Source of the DNA: a virus
DNA length: 20,126 nucleotides
Direction: 5' to 3' (one strand)
IMG/VR virus record: IMGVR_UViG_3300044641_009551
Span: 1-20,126 of that record
Shown: piece by piece, positions 1-7,137 of the stretch
Position numbering within the stretch: position 1 is the stretch's first letter
How the letters are laid out: each line of letters begins with the position of its first letter
The notes under the pieces: model-generated
Seen by the model: only the letters and a program-made list of their open reading frames with translations
Database searches by the model: none
What the model was told of the DNA's origin: nothing
Translations under genes and position numbers: made by a program

Positions 1-291
1 GGGGTACAGCTTCTTGGCGAGCTCACGGGACTCAGGAGAGCCGTCCTCGCGGAGCTTGGTGATCAGCTCCTGGACGGGATCCTGCTTGCCGAACTGCGTG
101 GGCGCGAGGATGGGGAACTTGCCGATGTTGTAGTAGAACATGCGGGTGGCGCAGGGCTCACCGTCGTTGTTCGGAAGGGCGATGAGACGAACGTAGTGCT
201 CGCTTGGCGCCTTGGGCTTCCACTGTGCGCTGAACTTCTGCCCAGAGAGCTGGGCCATGCGACGCTTAATTGCTTCCAGATCGAGTGCCAT
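1..291 (-). CDS. 32: T4 gp32-like single-stranded DNA-binding protein, N-terminal 97 residues (runs off window)
   Basis: Reading the minus strand from an ATG at 291 gives an open frame to the window edge, beginning MALDLEAIKRRMAQLSG. The product resembles the single-stranded DNA-binding proteins of T4-like phages, which coat ssDNA during replication, recombination and repair. Seen: a short basic N-terminal helix with a KRRMAQL pattern, then a beta-rich stretch (HYVRLIALP, TRMFYYNIGKFP) as at the start of an OB fold, then an acidic/basic helical segment (DPVQELITKLREDG, ESRELAKKLYP) of the kind found in gp32 proteins of marine and jumbo T4-like phages. The start is chosen by a Shine-Dalgarno AAGGA ten bases upstream. 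The leader carries a hairpin, annotated separately. The zinc-binding and C-terminal acidic regions lie outside the window, so the family call rests on the N-terminus only. Confidence 0.72.
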   Translation of the reverse strand, partial: MALDLEAIKRRMAQLSGQKFSAQWKPKAPSEHYVRLIALPNNDGEPCATRMFYYNIGKFPILAPTQFGKQDPVQELITKLREDGSPESRELAKKLYP

Positions 292-340
292 GACTTGTTG
301 TTCCTTACTTGGGGTTACGCGCCGAAGCGCACAACAAGTC
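292..340 (-). promoter_or_regulatory. Leader stem-loop abutting the gp32-like start codon (candidate translational operator)
   Basis: In the mRNA sense GACTTGTTG (340 to 332) is a perfect 9-base inverted repeat of CAACAAGTC (300 to 292), and the ATG follows with no gap. The 31-base loop holds a small inner hairpin GCGC-TTCG-GCGC (330 to 319) and the Shine-Dalgarno AAGGA (306 to 302). Forming the outer stem would confine the ribosome site. T4 gp32 is known to repress its own translation by binding a structured leader, so autogenous control here is a reasonable inference; the details differ from T4. Confidence 0.55.
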
Positions 341-360
341 TAACTCGCCTAGCTCAAATG

Positions 361-389
361 TTCACAAGGTTATCAACCTTTTCTGTGAA
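361..389 (-). other. Stem-loop across the 3' end of the 599-aa gene
   Basis: AAGGTT (366-371) pairs with AACCTT (375-380) around a 3-base loop, and TTCAC (361-365) can pair with GTGAA (385-389) below a small bulge. The structure spans the stop codon at 373-375. No U-tract follows on the minus strand, so it is not a standard rho-independent terminator. It could be a 3' processing or pause structure, or chance. Confidence 0.3.
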
Positions 390-2172
390 CGAACTTGTAC
401 CCCGGCATGAGGTCCTCGAGGTCCTTCTTGCGGCCCGGCGTGCGCATCCCCATCGGGAGGATGACTCCGCCGATTGCTCCGGTTCCGACCGCCGAGAACT
501 CATCGAGCTCATTGTCATCGCCGCTCATCGCCTTTGTCAGGCTCAGCTTGGAGACAGGTGCCTTCTTGCTCTTCTTACGCCTCGCCTCCTGGAGGGGGCT
601 GCCAGCGTATCCCCCGTACCTGCCAAACCTGCTGCGAGATGGCATGCCGCCAATGTCGAAGACGTCAGCGATCCCGTCGTCGTCGAGGTCGACGTCAAAT
701 CCCTCCGTCTCTCCGCCGGTTGCGTAGATCGGATAGGACTGCGGACGATCAGCCACGCCAGACGAGGTCTTGGCGGCCTGACGCTCGCCTTCCTGCTCGG
801 CCTGAAGCTGACTGAGGATCTCCTCGCCGGAGTGCTTGATCTCAGCGCCCGACACTGTGTACTGCCGAGCTTTGCGCGACGCGAAGGAGCTCTTTATGAA
901 ATCGTACAGGTCAGGCAGGCGCTTCTGGACGGCCTCGAGGATCTTCGCGATGTCAATTGACAGCTTGCCCTGGAAGAACTTGAGGGCCGCTCCTGTCACG
1001 CCTCCGCCCGCGCTCTTCGCCTTGAGGCTCTCGATCGCTCGAGACAACACTGTCTCAACGGTGGACTTGACGCGCGCCGCGATGCCCGACGCGCCGCCCA
1101 GCGTCTTGTCGATTTTCTTGAGGAAGCCCGCAACAATGGGACCCAGCTGATCGTCTTGCAGCGCCTTCTTCCAGATGTCACGTGAGGCCGCGACCTTGGA
1201 GGTGATGTCAGGCGAGTTCTTGATCACCTGAATCTCAGCCTCGCTGATCTTCGCGAAACGCGTGAGGTAGCCCACCTTCGCGAGGTCCCCCAGGTAGGGA
1301 ATGAGAGAGATCGCGTCGAGCATGGCGTAGAAGTAGTTGCCGCAGACCATGTTGATCACGAAGTTCGAAGCGTCAAAGAACCCCGTGGGATCAAACACGC
1401 CCGCGATTCCGAGTGCGATCTGCAGCCCCTTGACTGCCATGCTGTGGCAGCTCATGACCTTGGCAGTCATGTCAGCGTCGCTGGCTAGCGCCTCAACGCC
1501 CTCCGGGCTCATCACGCCGGGGTTCCGGTAGACCTCTGGCGAGTCAGCAGCCATGCCCCGGATGTCCGCGGGCGTGAGGTCAATGTCCTCCTCAGGCTCG
1601 TCAGAAAAGAGCTGTCGAGAGGTCTTGCCGCCCGCCATCGATTCGACATCGAGTCCGCCGCCCGTCAGCGCGCTCATGATGTTCTGCTCGAGCGTCTTGG
1701 AGGGATCCATGGCCTCCTCGAGGGGACGCATGAGCATCGCAGCCTCTGTGACGACTCGAATCCGTCTGGCGGTGCTGTTGATCCTCTGCCTGTACTCCCT
1801 TATGAGGCGCCGCTCGAACTCGTTGCGCGGCTTGTGGGCGAGGATGCCCATGTACATTTCCATCACAACACGGGGCGTGAGTCCCATGTCCTCAAGACGC
1901 GACGCGTTCTTCTTCAGCCAGCTGACCTCGGGCACTGCCTCGATCTGTCGCTGGACCTCCTCGCTTCCCGCAGCGACTCTCTGGATCATTCGAGAGAATC
2001 CCATGTCAGCCGCCGTGCTTGGGCTGCCCTGGTAGCCAGACATGTTCGCAGGAATGGGAAGCTTCCCAAGGCGGCGGTCAGGAGAGTGAACTCCTGCCGC
2101 GGGAAGGCCCGTTCCCCTGCCGGACGGGTAGTCGTTCTGCTGCCTGCGCTGCGGTGTCTTGATCTTTGCCAT
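373..2172 (-). CDS. Probable virion protein with toxin-like hydrophobic segment and calcium-loop motif (599 aa)
   Basis: Function not recognised. The start chosen is the ATG at 2172 (MAKIKTPQRRQQ), 17 bases after the HD gene's stop and just behind AGGAG, although that spacing is very short. A longer open frame to 2310 would overlap the HD gene, and its extra residues look like out-of-frame translation. Residues about 60-170 are helical and charged. Residues about 249-303 form a hydrophobic stretch (GIAGVFDPTGFFD, then AISLIPYLGDLAKVGYL) with the DP-x-G-x-x-D ... IP-x-x-GD pattern common before toxic domains in polymorphic toxins and also seen in phage structural proteins. Residues about 494-506 (DVDLDDDGIADVFD) resemble a thrombospondin type 3 or dockerin calcium-binding loop. 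The C-terminus is basic then Gly-rich. It lies between replication-type genes, so its place in the virion is inferred. A membrane-acting or ejected protein is an alternative. Confidence 0.5.
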   Translation of the reverse strand: MAKIKTPQRRQQNDYPSGRGTGLPAAGVHSPDRRLGKLPIPANMSGYQGSPSTAADMGFSRMIQRVAAGSEEVQRQIEAVPEVSWLKKNASRLEDMGLTPRVVMEMYMGILAHKPRNEFERRLIREYRQRINSTARRIRVVTEAAMLMRPLEEAMDPSKTLEQNIMSALTGGGLDVESMAGGKTSRQLFSDEPEEDIDLTPADIRGMAADSPEVYRNPGVMSPEGVEALASDADMTAKVMSCHSMAVKGLQIALGIAGVFDPTGFFDASNFVINMVCGNYFYAMLDAISLIPYLGDLAKVGYLTRFAKISEAEIQVIKNSPDITSKVAASRDIWKKALQDDQLGPIVAGFLKKIDKTLGGASGIAARVKSTVETVLSRAIESLKAKSAGGGVTGAALKFFQGKLSIDIAKILEAVQKRLPDLYDFIKSSFASRKARQYTVSGAEIKHSGEEILSQLQAEQEGERQAAKTSSGVADRPQSYPIYATGGETEGFDVDLDDDGIADVFDIGGMPSRSRFGRYGGYAGSPLQEARRKKSKKAPVSKLSLTKAMSGDDNELDEFSAVGTGAIGGVILPMGMRTPGRKKDLEDLMPGYKFVHRKG

Positions 2173-2177
2173 GCTCC

Positions 2178-2185
2178 TAACTATT
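2178..2185 (-). promoter_or_regulatory. NATAGWTA octamer (AATAGTTA) before the 599-aa gene
   Basis: The minus-strand octamer AATAGTTA lies in the 17-base gap between the HD gene and the 599-aa gene. It is the same motif as in the sheath, tube and J-like gene leaders. Here it ends only five bases before the chosen ATG, so a transcript from it would be almost leaderless, which weakens the promoter reading at this site. Confidence 0.2.
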
Positions 2186-2189
2186 ACAG

Positions 2190-2777
2190 CTATCCGAGCA
2201 TGGCCCTCCTCACCGCTGTCTGGAGGAGAAGGGTGAGCTGGCGATCGTCGCCGATGTAGAAGCGGTTCTCCTCGAGGCCGTAGCCGTATGCAGTCTGGAT
2301 GGCGATCCACTCGTGCATTGACAGGCTGATGCCGTAGTTGCTGAGGACGTACAGCGACCTCGCGCTGTGGGTCATCTTGGGCAGCGCCTCGTTGTACTTG
2401 TAGTTTTTCCCGAGCTTGTCTCTACGCCATGAGTCTGTCTCGGGCAGGTAGTACGGAATCCTCCGATCGGGTGCCGGGTCGCCCACACGGCCAATGTCGT
2501 GGAAGAGCGCGACCTTGATGATGGACTCCGGCGACTCATCGGGCGCGAGAATCGGGGCCAGCTTCCGCGCGTGGCTTGTGACCGAGACCATGTGAGCCAT
2601 TAGGCCGCCGGGCCCATCGAAGCTCCTGTCGTCTCGATCCGACGCCGGGCACATGAACAGCATGTCTCCCAGGTCGTCGATCATGAACTTGATGCGCTGA
2701 TACGTCTCCTCGTCGTAGGTCACCTGTGTGATCCTGACAACGTTGTCGTAGAGCCGCTTGATCTCTTCAGGGGTCAC
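2190..2777 (-). CDS. HD-domain phosphohydrolase-like protein (195 aa)
   Basis: A compact all-helical HD-domain protein of a type common in large phages. HD proteins usually hydrolyse phosphate esters of nucleotides using metal bound by H...HD...D. Seen: His62 (LMAHMVSV), the His93-Asp94 doublet in ALFHDIGRVGD, then PYYLPETDSWRRDKLGKNY and KMTHSARSLYVLSNYGI (His137), the order found in phage HD proteins. Where relatives usually have a final metal-binding Asp (a LLH-x-AD type motif), this protein reads LLLQTAVRR, with Val189 at the expected place, so catalysis may be altered or lost. The start is GTG at 2777, overlapping the polymerase-like gene's TGA by four bases (GTGA), with AAGGAGG seven bases upstream: clear translational coupling. 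The substrate is unknown. Nucleotide metabolism is inferred from family and neighbour. Confidence 0.75.
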   Translation of the reverse strand: MTPEEIKRLYDNVVRITQVTYDEETYQRIKFMIDDLGDMLFMCPASDRDDRSFDGPGGLMAHMVSVTSHARKLAPILAPDESPESIIKVALFHDIGRVGDPAPDRRIPYYLPETDSWRRDKLGKNYKYNEALPKMTHSARSLYVLSNYGISLSMHEWIAIQTAYGYGLEENRFYIGDDRQLTLLLQTAVRRAMLG

Positions 2778-3979
2778 TCGGTCACCTCCTTAACCTTAGC
2801 GCGAATGGATCCTGGGAACGCGTCGCCGAACCTGACAGGCTGCTCGCAGATCTCTCGCAGATTGTCCTCGTGGCGCTCAGAGATTTCAAGCACAGCAGCG
2901 TCGTGGATGAAGTACAGAAACCGCACGGGGATGAGGCAGGAGGCGAGCTCATCCGCGATCCTGCGGAATCCCATCATTCCGACGTCGTGCGCCGTGCTCT
3001 GCACGTAGTTGTTGACCAGCGTGCCCGGGGCGGAGCTTGTGGGCCTGATCTTTCGGCCGAAGTGTGACCTGATGATGCCCTTGTCCCTGTGCTCTGCGAC
3101 CAGCCTGCGCTCGAGTCCCTGCAGGCCGAAGTGGGACCGCACGCTCTCAGAGATCACCCTCGCCTCGACGATCGTGCTGTCGAGCTTCTCGGAGAGGGTG
3201 CCCGAAGACATGCCGTACAGCGTTCCGATGATTGCGAGCTTGGCCACGTCGCGGGTGATGGTCGGCATCATCTCGTCCCTGTACCAGCCGTAGATGTCCT
3301 CGGGCGGGTCGACACCCGCCATGCAGAGGGCGACGCGAGGCTCGTGCGAGACGAAGTCGACCATGACAACTCGCCTCCCGCGCCTGCTCGGGACGATGAC
3401 ACGTCGCATGTCCTTGCGAAGGGTGAGGATCTGCGGCCCCGCTGTGACCGTGAGGCGACCGGTCACTGATGCGACCTGATCGTAGGTGGGCGGCCTCACC
3501 ATCCCCGAGTCGTCCGGCTCGAAGGACTCAAGGGCGGGTGACGGATCCTCGCGCATTATCTCGGCCCAGGCGGCTGGATCCACGCGGCCCTCGCTGAGCT
3601 CACACAGCTGACGCCGAGCCTCGAGGGCGTGCTGGATGATGTATGGATCGGTCGCTAGCTCCTCGAGGGAATGCGCGTCCCGCAGCACATCGCGGACGTG
3701 AGCTAGCAGGTGCACCTGGGGCACTGTGAGGATGTGCTTGCCGCCATCGACTCCCGCGATCTCGTCTGCCCTGAGGAAGCGCTCGGGAATGGGCGGGATC
3801 TCGGATCCCGCGAGTGTTGCGAGGAATCGCAGGTCCCTAGTGTGCCGCACATCAGGTGCGCTCAGCATCCATGCGTCCTCGGGCGGCGAGCTGGACCACC
3901 GCCACGGAACGCTGGCGTCCGTGTCGCAGACCAGATGAAGATCAGACCCCAGGTAGCTCTTGTGCAGGCAGACTCTCAT
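2774..3979 (-). CDS. Reduced family A DNA polymerase-like protein (401 aa)
   Basis: The C-terminal half carries the family A (Pol I) polymerase motifs in order: TGRL at 173-176, motif A VDFVSHEPR with Asp208, an O-helix (motif B) TRDVAKLAIIGTLYGMS with Arg243, Lys247, Tyr255 and Gly256, a NNYVQSTAHD segment (Gln327), and motif C FIHDAAVLE with His359 and Asp360. The two metal-binding aspartates are kept, but the usual HDE of motif C is HDA, and the O-helix Phe is Ile251. Spacing from motif A to motif B is 35 residues against about 49 in E. coli Pol I, so the fingers are shortened. About 170 residues precede TGRL and show no recognisable 3'-5' exonuclease motifs. At 401 aa it is much smaller than Klenow fragment. 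It could be an active small polymerase, a second subunit, or a degenerate protein. It is coupled to the HD gene. No strong Shine-Dalgarno was found at its ATG. Confidence 0.75.
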   Translation of the reverse strand: MRVCLHKSYLGSDLHLVCDTDASVPWRWSSSPPEDAWMLSAPDVRHTRDLRFLATLAGSEIPPIPERFLRADEIAGVDGGKHILTVPQVHLLAHVRDVLRDAHSLEELATDPYIIQHALEARRQLCELSEGRVDPAAWAEIMREDPSPALESFEPDDSGMVRPPTYDQVASVTGRLTVTAGPQILTLRKDMRRVIVPSRRGRRVVMVDFVSHEPRVALCMAGVDPPEDIYGWYRDEMMPTITRDVAKLAIIGTLYGMSSGTLSEKLDSTIVEARVISESVRSHFGLQGLERRLVAEHRDKGIIRSHFGRKIRPTSSAPGTLVNNYVQSTAHDVGMMGFRRIADELASCLIPVRFLYFIHDAAVLEISERHEDNLREICEQPVRFGDAFPGSIRAKVKEVTE

Positions 3980-4012
3980 GCCCGCATCTTAATTCAATGA
4001 TTTTTTCTTTAC

Positions 4013-4028
4013 AGGCTGGCGCTAGCCT
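4013..4028 (-). other. Short stem-loop at the stop codon of the 935-aa gene
   Basis: AGGCT (4013-4017) pairs with AGCCT (4024-4028), extended by a G-T and a G-C pair, around the stop codon at 4022-4024. No U-tract follows in the minus-strand transcript; the next 42 bases up to the polymerase-like ATG are AT-rich but contain no promoter I can support. Possibly a pause or decay structure, or chance. Confidence 0.2.
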
Positions 4029-6829
4029 TTTGCCTTATCGTCGATGGACTTGATGAGGGTCCTTATCTTGGAGTCAAGCGCGGAGTTCGCGCCCGTGGTC
4101 CGCGTGAGCTTGAGGTCGAGGTCCGTCTTGAAGGAGCCGGGCGAGATGCTGTGCGTGATCCCGTTGACCACGTACACGTTGTCGATCGAGGTCCCAGTGT
4201 CCATGTCAAAGAAGAACTCCTGCGCGTAGTCGATGAGCGGGCAGCCGAGGATGGACACGCCGATGTTCATCGGGTAGATCTGCATGTCGTTCTGGGGCGA
4301 GTTCGTGTCGGGCTGTCCGGGGACGCGGGTTCCGTTGGCCGCCTGAACGAGAAGAGCTGTCTCAAAGTCCTGCATGTCGATTGACTGGAGGCTGAAAGAG
4401 GTGAGGACGGATCCCGGCGACCCGTACGTGATGCTGGGCACAGTGCGCTTGATGTACCGCTTGAGGACGACGCTGTTCGTGTTCATGGCGTAGGAGGTGC
4501 GCGTCTTGCCGTCCTTCGTGGCCGTGGTGGCACGCACTATTCCCTCGTCCACCGCGCCCTGCAGCACTCCGCTGTTGAGCTTGGTCGCGTCTCCCTGCTG
4601 CAGCGTCCCGACTAGATTGACCAGCTCCTCAGACCCGCCGCCTGCGAACTGGAGGTCGAGGAGGTACAGGGCCTCATCGTTCGGCGTGCTCTTCTTGTCG
4701 AAGAAGTGGATGCGGAGCACAGGCTGGTCGCCTATCCGTATTGAGTCCAGCGTGTACTCGATCACCGGCTTCTTGAACCTGGTGGTCATGCAGCCGTACT
4801 GGGTCATCAGAGTGGAGTTCGACGAGACCCGCGCCTTGCGGTCTTCGTCTTTCTCAGTCGCTCCCGGCTGCAGGACCGGGTCGGGCTTTATGCCGTAGGC
4901 CGCGGCGGATGAGTCGGAGACGAGGTTCGCAAGTATTCTCATCACCTTCTTCAGCGGCATCTTCGGGTCAGTGCGAATCGCGTCCTCGAAGGCGGTGTTG
5001 AACTTCGCTATCTCAATGGGGAACTCAGCGATGTTGCGCCTGTTCACGGCGCCCGCGTCGCTGTTGAAGGTGTAGAAGAGGAGCTGGACCTCGGCGAAGT
5101 TGCCTGACGTAAGGGGCGCGCCCACAAAGGCGGCGACCGCCTTTCCGAAAGTGATGTAGCCGCGCGTCGTCTTCTGTTTCGCGTCGATTGTTGTGTCAAT
5201 CTGCGCGGTTCCCGTGTTCCTCTTGCCAAGCTCATAGAGCTCTGCAGAGGTGGTGACAGCGTCCATCTTCTTCTTGAAGACGGTGGTGGCGTTGTCGATG
5301 ATCTTCTTGTACTCACCGCCCTCGCCGTCAGCTCCGTAGATCTCGACGATCTTGGTGCGCAGCTCTCCGAGGTCGCCAGTGTTGCTGCTGGCGGACTTGA
5401 TGAACTCCTTGATGAGCGACTTCTCCTCGGCAGATATGCCGAACTTTCCAGAGGCGCCGCCGCGCGAGAGGGATCGAATAGTCTCCACGTACCTGATGTC
5501 GGTCTCTGGCTTCTCGTCCTTGTCGGCGTCAATGTTTCGAATGATGCGGTTGGCCTCCTCAAACAGCTGCTCCGCCTGCGTGGTGGAAGTCCACACCTCG
5601 CTGATGGGCGTCAGGTTGAGAAGGTCTCGAGCGCCCTTGAGCGCGCACCTGATCGAGACTGAGACTGCTCCGTCGTCGCCCATGGAGACGTTTGACGAGA
5701 CGACCGTGTAGAGCTCTCGCTGCCTGAAGGAGTTGATGAAGGGCGCGTAGGGGTTGTTGGCGCCTGCGTCGTCCGGATGGGCCCAGCCGTACTCCAGCTC
5801 TATGAAGTTGTACCCGAACTGGTCGGGGCGAAGGAGCTGCCCCACGTCCTGCATCTTGCTCCTGTCGTGGATCTTGATGTTGACGGTCCCCTCCTTGAAT
5901 GCGAGGGCGCCGTGTCCAGCGGGAGTGACGCGTATGTTGACGCTCTCGAGCGACATCAGGGGGCGAAACGGGTCGAGGATGGGAACTCCTCGCGATCCCA
6001 CAAGCTTGTTCGCGTTCACGAGGGTCTGCGGCGTCGTGAACATCTCCATGCCGAACAGAGACTGCTCCCCCGGCTGAGACCCTGACGGGACCAGGACACC
6101 CGCGGGAAGTCGCGTTGATCGCGCTGACGTCGCGATGTCGTGCTCGACCGTCCCAGGCTTGATCTCGCTGGACGAGTCGCCCAGGTAGGAGCCGAGAGAG
6201 AGCGTTGTCGTCCTGCCACCCTTTGTGGGAGACATGGGAGAGATGACGCGAACGATGACAAAGGGGACCGCCCTGCTTATCTCCAGGGTCGGCATGCTTG
6301 TGCAGAACAGAGAGACTGGCAGCACGTTGCGGGTGGGCAGGGACAGGAACGGATTGTTGATCTCGACGATCCCGAGGCTGGGCTTGTCCGTCTGTGGGCT
6401 GCCGACCTGCGTGTTGATGTTTGCGCTGCCTCCCGGCACGTCGCCGAGAAGATCCTTGATGGTGATTTCGGCGACGTAGCCGCCCACCACCTTATTGCTG
6501 CCATCCAGCACAAGCCGACCCGTGTTCGCGTTGGTGCCCTGCGCTACGTGGTACGCGATGATCGATCCGCGAGGCTCAGCCGGATTTGCAGGGTCGCCAG
6601 GTGAGCCCGATGACTTTATGTTCGGGGGCAGGACCTCGGTCAGGTACCTGTTCAGGAACACGGCATCGTCCGCGTTCGCCGTCAGCTGATTGGAGATCTG
6701 ACGCGAACGCAGGGCAGATCCTCCCGCCTGGCCAGCAACGCCTCCCACCTCGGAAATTGTGTTCCGAGAGTTGAGGACGAATATCTCCTCGAGGTCGCGC
6801 ATCGCGTTCTCGAGAACTGATCGACTCAT
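4022..6829 (-). CDS. Large baseplate hub-like structural protein (935 aa)
   Basis: Probable baseplate component; exact T4 counterpart not assigned. Residues about 300-353 (HDRSKMQDVGQLL and FIELEYGWAHPDD, preceded by beta-rich FKEGTVNIKI) match a pattern I associate with large tail proteins of T4-like jumbo phages. The C-terminus has VYVVNGITHSISPGSFKTDL, the beta-hairpin style of ending found in hub proteins of the gp27/gpD type, where such domains form the ring joining tube to spike. The middle (about 390-540) is helical and charged (TTQAEQLFEEANRIIRN, EEKSLIKEFIKSASS), probably an insertion. The start overlaps the LysM gene's stop by four bases (ATGA), so the two are translationally coupled and likely made together. 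The role in the hub is inferred from position and terminal patterns. It could also be a wedge protein. Confidence 0.55.
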   Translation of the reverse strand: MSRSVLENAMRDLEEIFVLNSRNTISEVGGVAGQAGGSALRSRQISNQLTANADDAVFLNRYLTEVLPPNIKSSGSPGDPANPAEPRGSIIAYHVAQGTNANTGRLVLDGSNKVVGGYVAEITIKDLLGDVPGGSANINTQVGSPQTDKPSLGIVEINNPFLSLPTRNVLPVSLFCTSMPTLEISRAVPFVIVRVISPMSPTKGGRTTTLSLGSYLGDSSSEIKPGTVEHDIATSARSTRLPAGVLVPSGSQPGEQSLFGMEMFTTPQTLVNANKLVGSRGVPILDPFRPLMSLESVNIRVTPAGHGALAFKEGTVNIKIHDRSKMQDVGQLLRPDQFGYNFIELEYGWAHPDDAGANNPYAPFINSFRQRELYTVVSSNVSMGDDGAVSVSIRCALKGARDLLNLTPISEVWTSTTQAEQLFEEANRIIRNIDADKDEKPETDIRYVETIRSLSRGGASGKFGISAEEKSLIKEFIKSASSNTGDLGELRTKIVEIYGADGEGGEYKKIIDNATTVFKKKMDAVTTSAELYELGKRNTGTAQIDTTIDAKQKTTRGYITFGKAVAAFVGAPLTSGNFAEVQLLFYTFNSDAGAVNRRNIAEFPIEIAKFNTAFEDAIRTDPKMPLKKVMRILANLVSDSSAAAYGIKPDPVLQPGATEKDEDRKARVSSNSTLMTQYGCMTTRFKKPVIEYTLDSIRIGDQPVLRIHFFDKKSTPNDEALYLLDLQFAGGGSEELVNLVGTLQQGDATKLNSGVLQGAVDEGIVRATTATKDGKTRTSYAMNTNSVVLKRYIKRTVPSITYGSPGSVLTSFSLQSIDMQDFETALLVQAANGTRVPGQPDTNSPQNDMQIYPMNIGVSILGCPLIDYAQEFFFDMDTGTSIDNVYVVNGITHSISPGSFKTDLDLKLTRTTGANSALDSKIRTLIKSIDDKAKG

Positions 6830-7125
6830 GACAGGACCGCCTGCTCAACAGCGCCGAGCGAGGTCGGGATAGTGAGGACGGTGCCGGGCGGAACCTGTGG
6901 AGCCCAACCAATGCCCGATGCGGCCGCTATCACCCACCACAGTCCAGAGTTGCCGTACTCCTGCCCAGCGATTGTGTCGAGCCGCTGCCCAGCGGAGAGG
7001 ACCATGGTCCTGTAGGGAATAAGACCTCGGCGAATCCCGTCGCGCACCTTGACGATCGCGTCCGACGTGCCGTATCTCGTGCCTGACCCCAGGATGGTTG
7101 TCCTGCTGTACCTTCTCACAGCCAT
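6826..7125 (-). CDS. LysM-domain baseplate protein, T4 gp53-like (99 aa)
   Basis: Residues about 38-87 form a LysM fold: YRTMVLSAGQRLDTIAGQEY, then GNSGLWWVIAAASGIGWAP and PPGTVLTIPTSL, matching the classical YxVxxGDTLxxIAxxYYGxxxLWWxIAxAN...PGxxLxIP pattern. In contractile-tail systems, small LysM proteins (T4 gp53, P2 gpX type) sit in the baseplate and clamp the tube-hub junction or join wedges; peptidoglycan binding is not required. The first 37 residues are basic and Arg-rich. T4 gp53 is about twice this length, so only the LysM portion is comparable. The ATG at 7125 has AGGAG with good spacing, overlapping the region just after the upstream gene's stop. It is coupled to the hub-like gene downstream. 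Confidence 0.75.
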   Translation of the reverse strand: MAVRRYSRTTILGSGTRYGTSDAIVKVRDGIRRGLIPYRTMVLSAGQRLDTIAGQEYGNSGLWWVIAAASGIGWAPQVPPGTVLTIPTSLGAVEQAVLS

Positions 7126-7137
7126 TGTGCGCTCCTG

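Noticed and set aside
196-960. Plus-strand open frame of 254 codons
   Set aside because: It is antisense to the gp32-like and 599-aa genes, has no ribosome site, and its protein is compositionally odd; it follows from GC-rich codon bias on the other strand.
2173-2310. Upstream extension of the 599-aa gene to 2310 (645 aa)
   Set aside because: The extra residues (many Arg, Pro and His) overlap the HD gene in another frame, and an ATG with AGGAG stands at 2172, 17 bases after the HD stop.
3980-4021. Possible promoter in the AT-rich gap before the polymerase-like gene
   Set aside because: It is AT-rich (AAAGAAAAAATC) but has no paired -35/-10 elements and no NATAGWTA motif I could support.
5044-5562. 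Minus-strand 172-codon frame inside the hub-like gene
   Set aside because: Ser/Arg/Thr-rich shadow of the real frame with no family resemblance.
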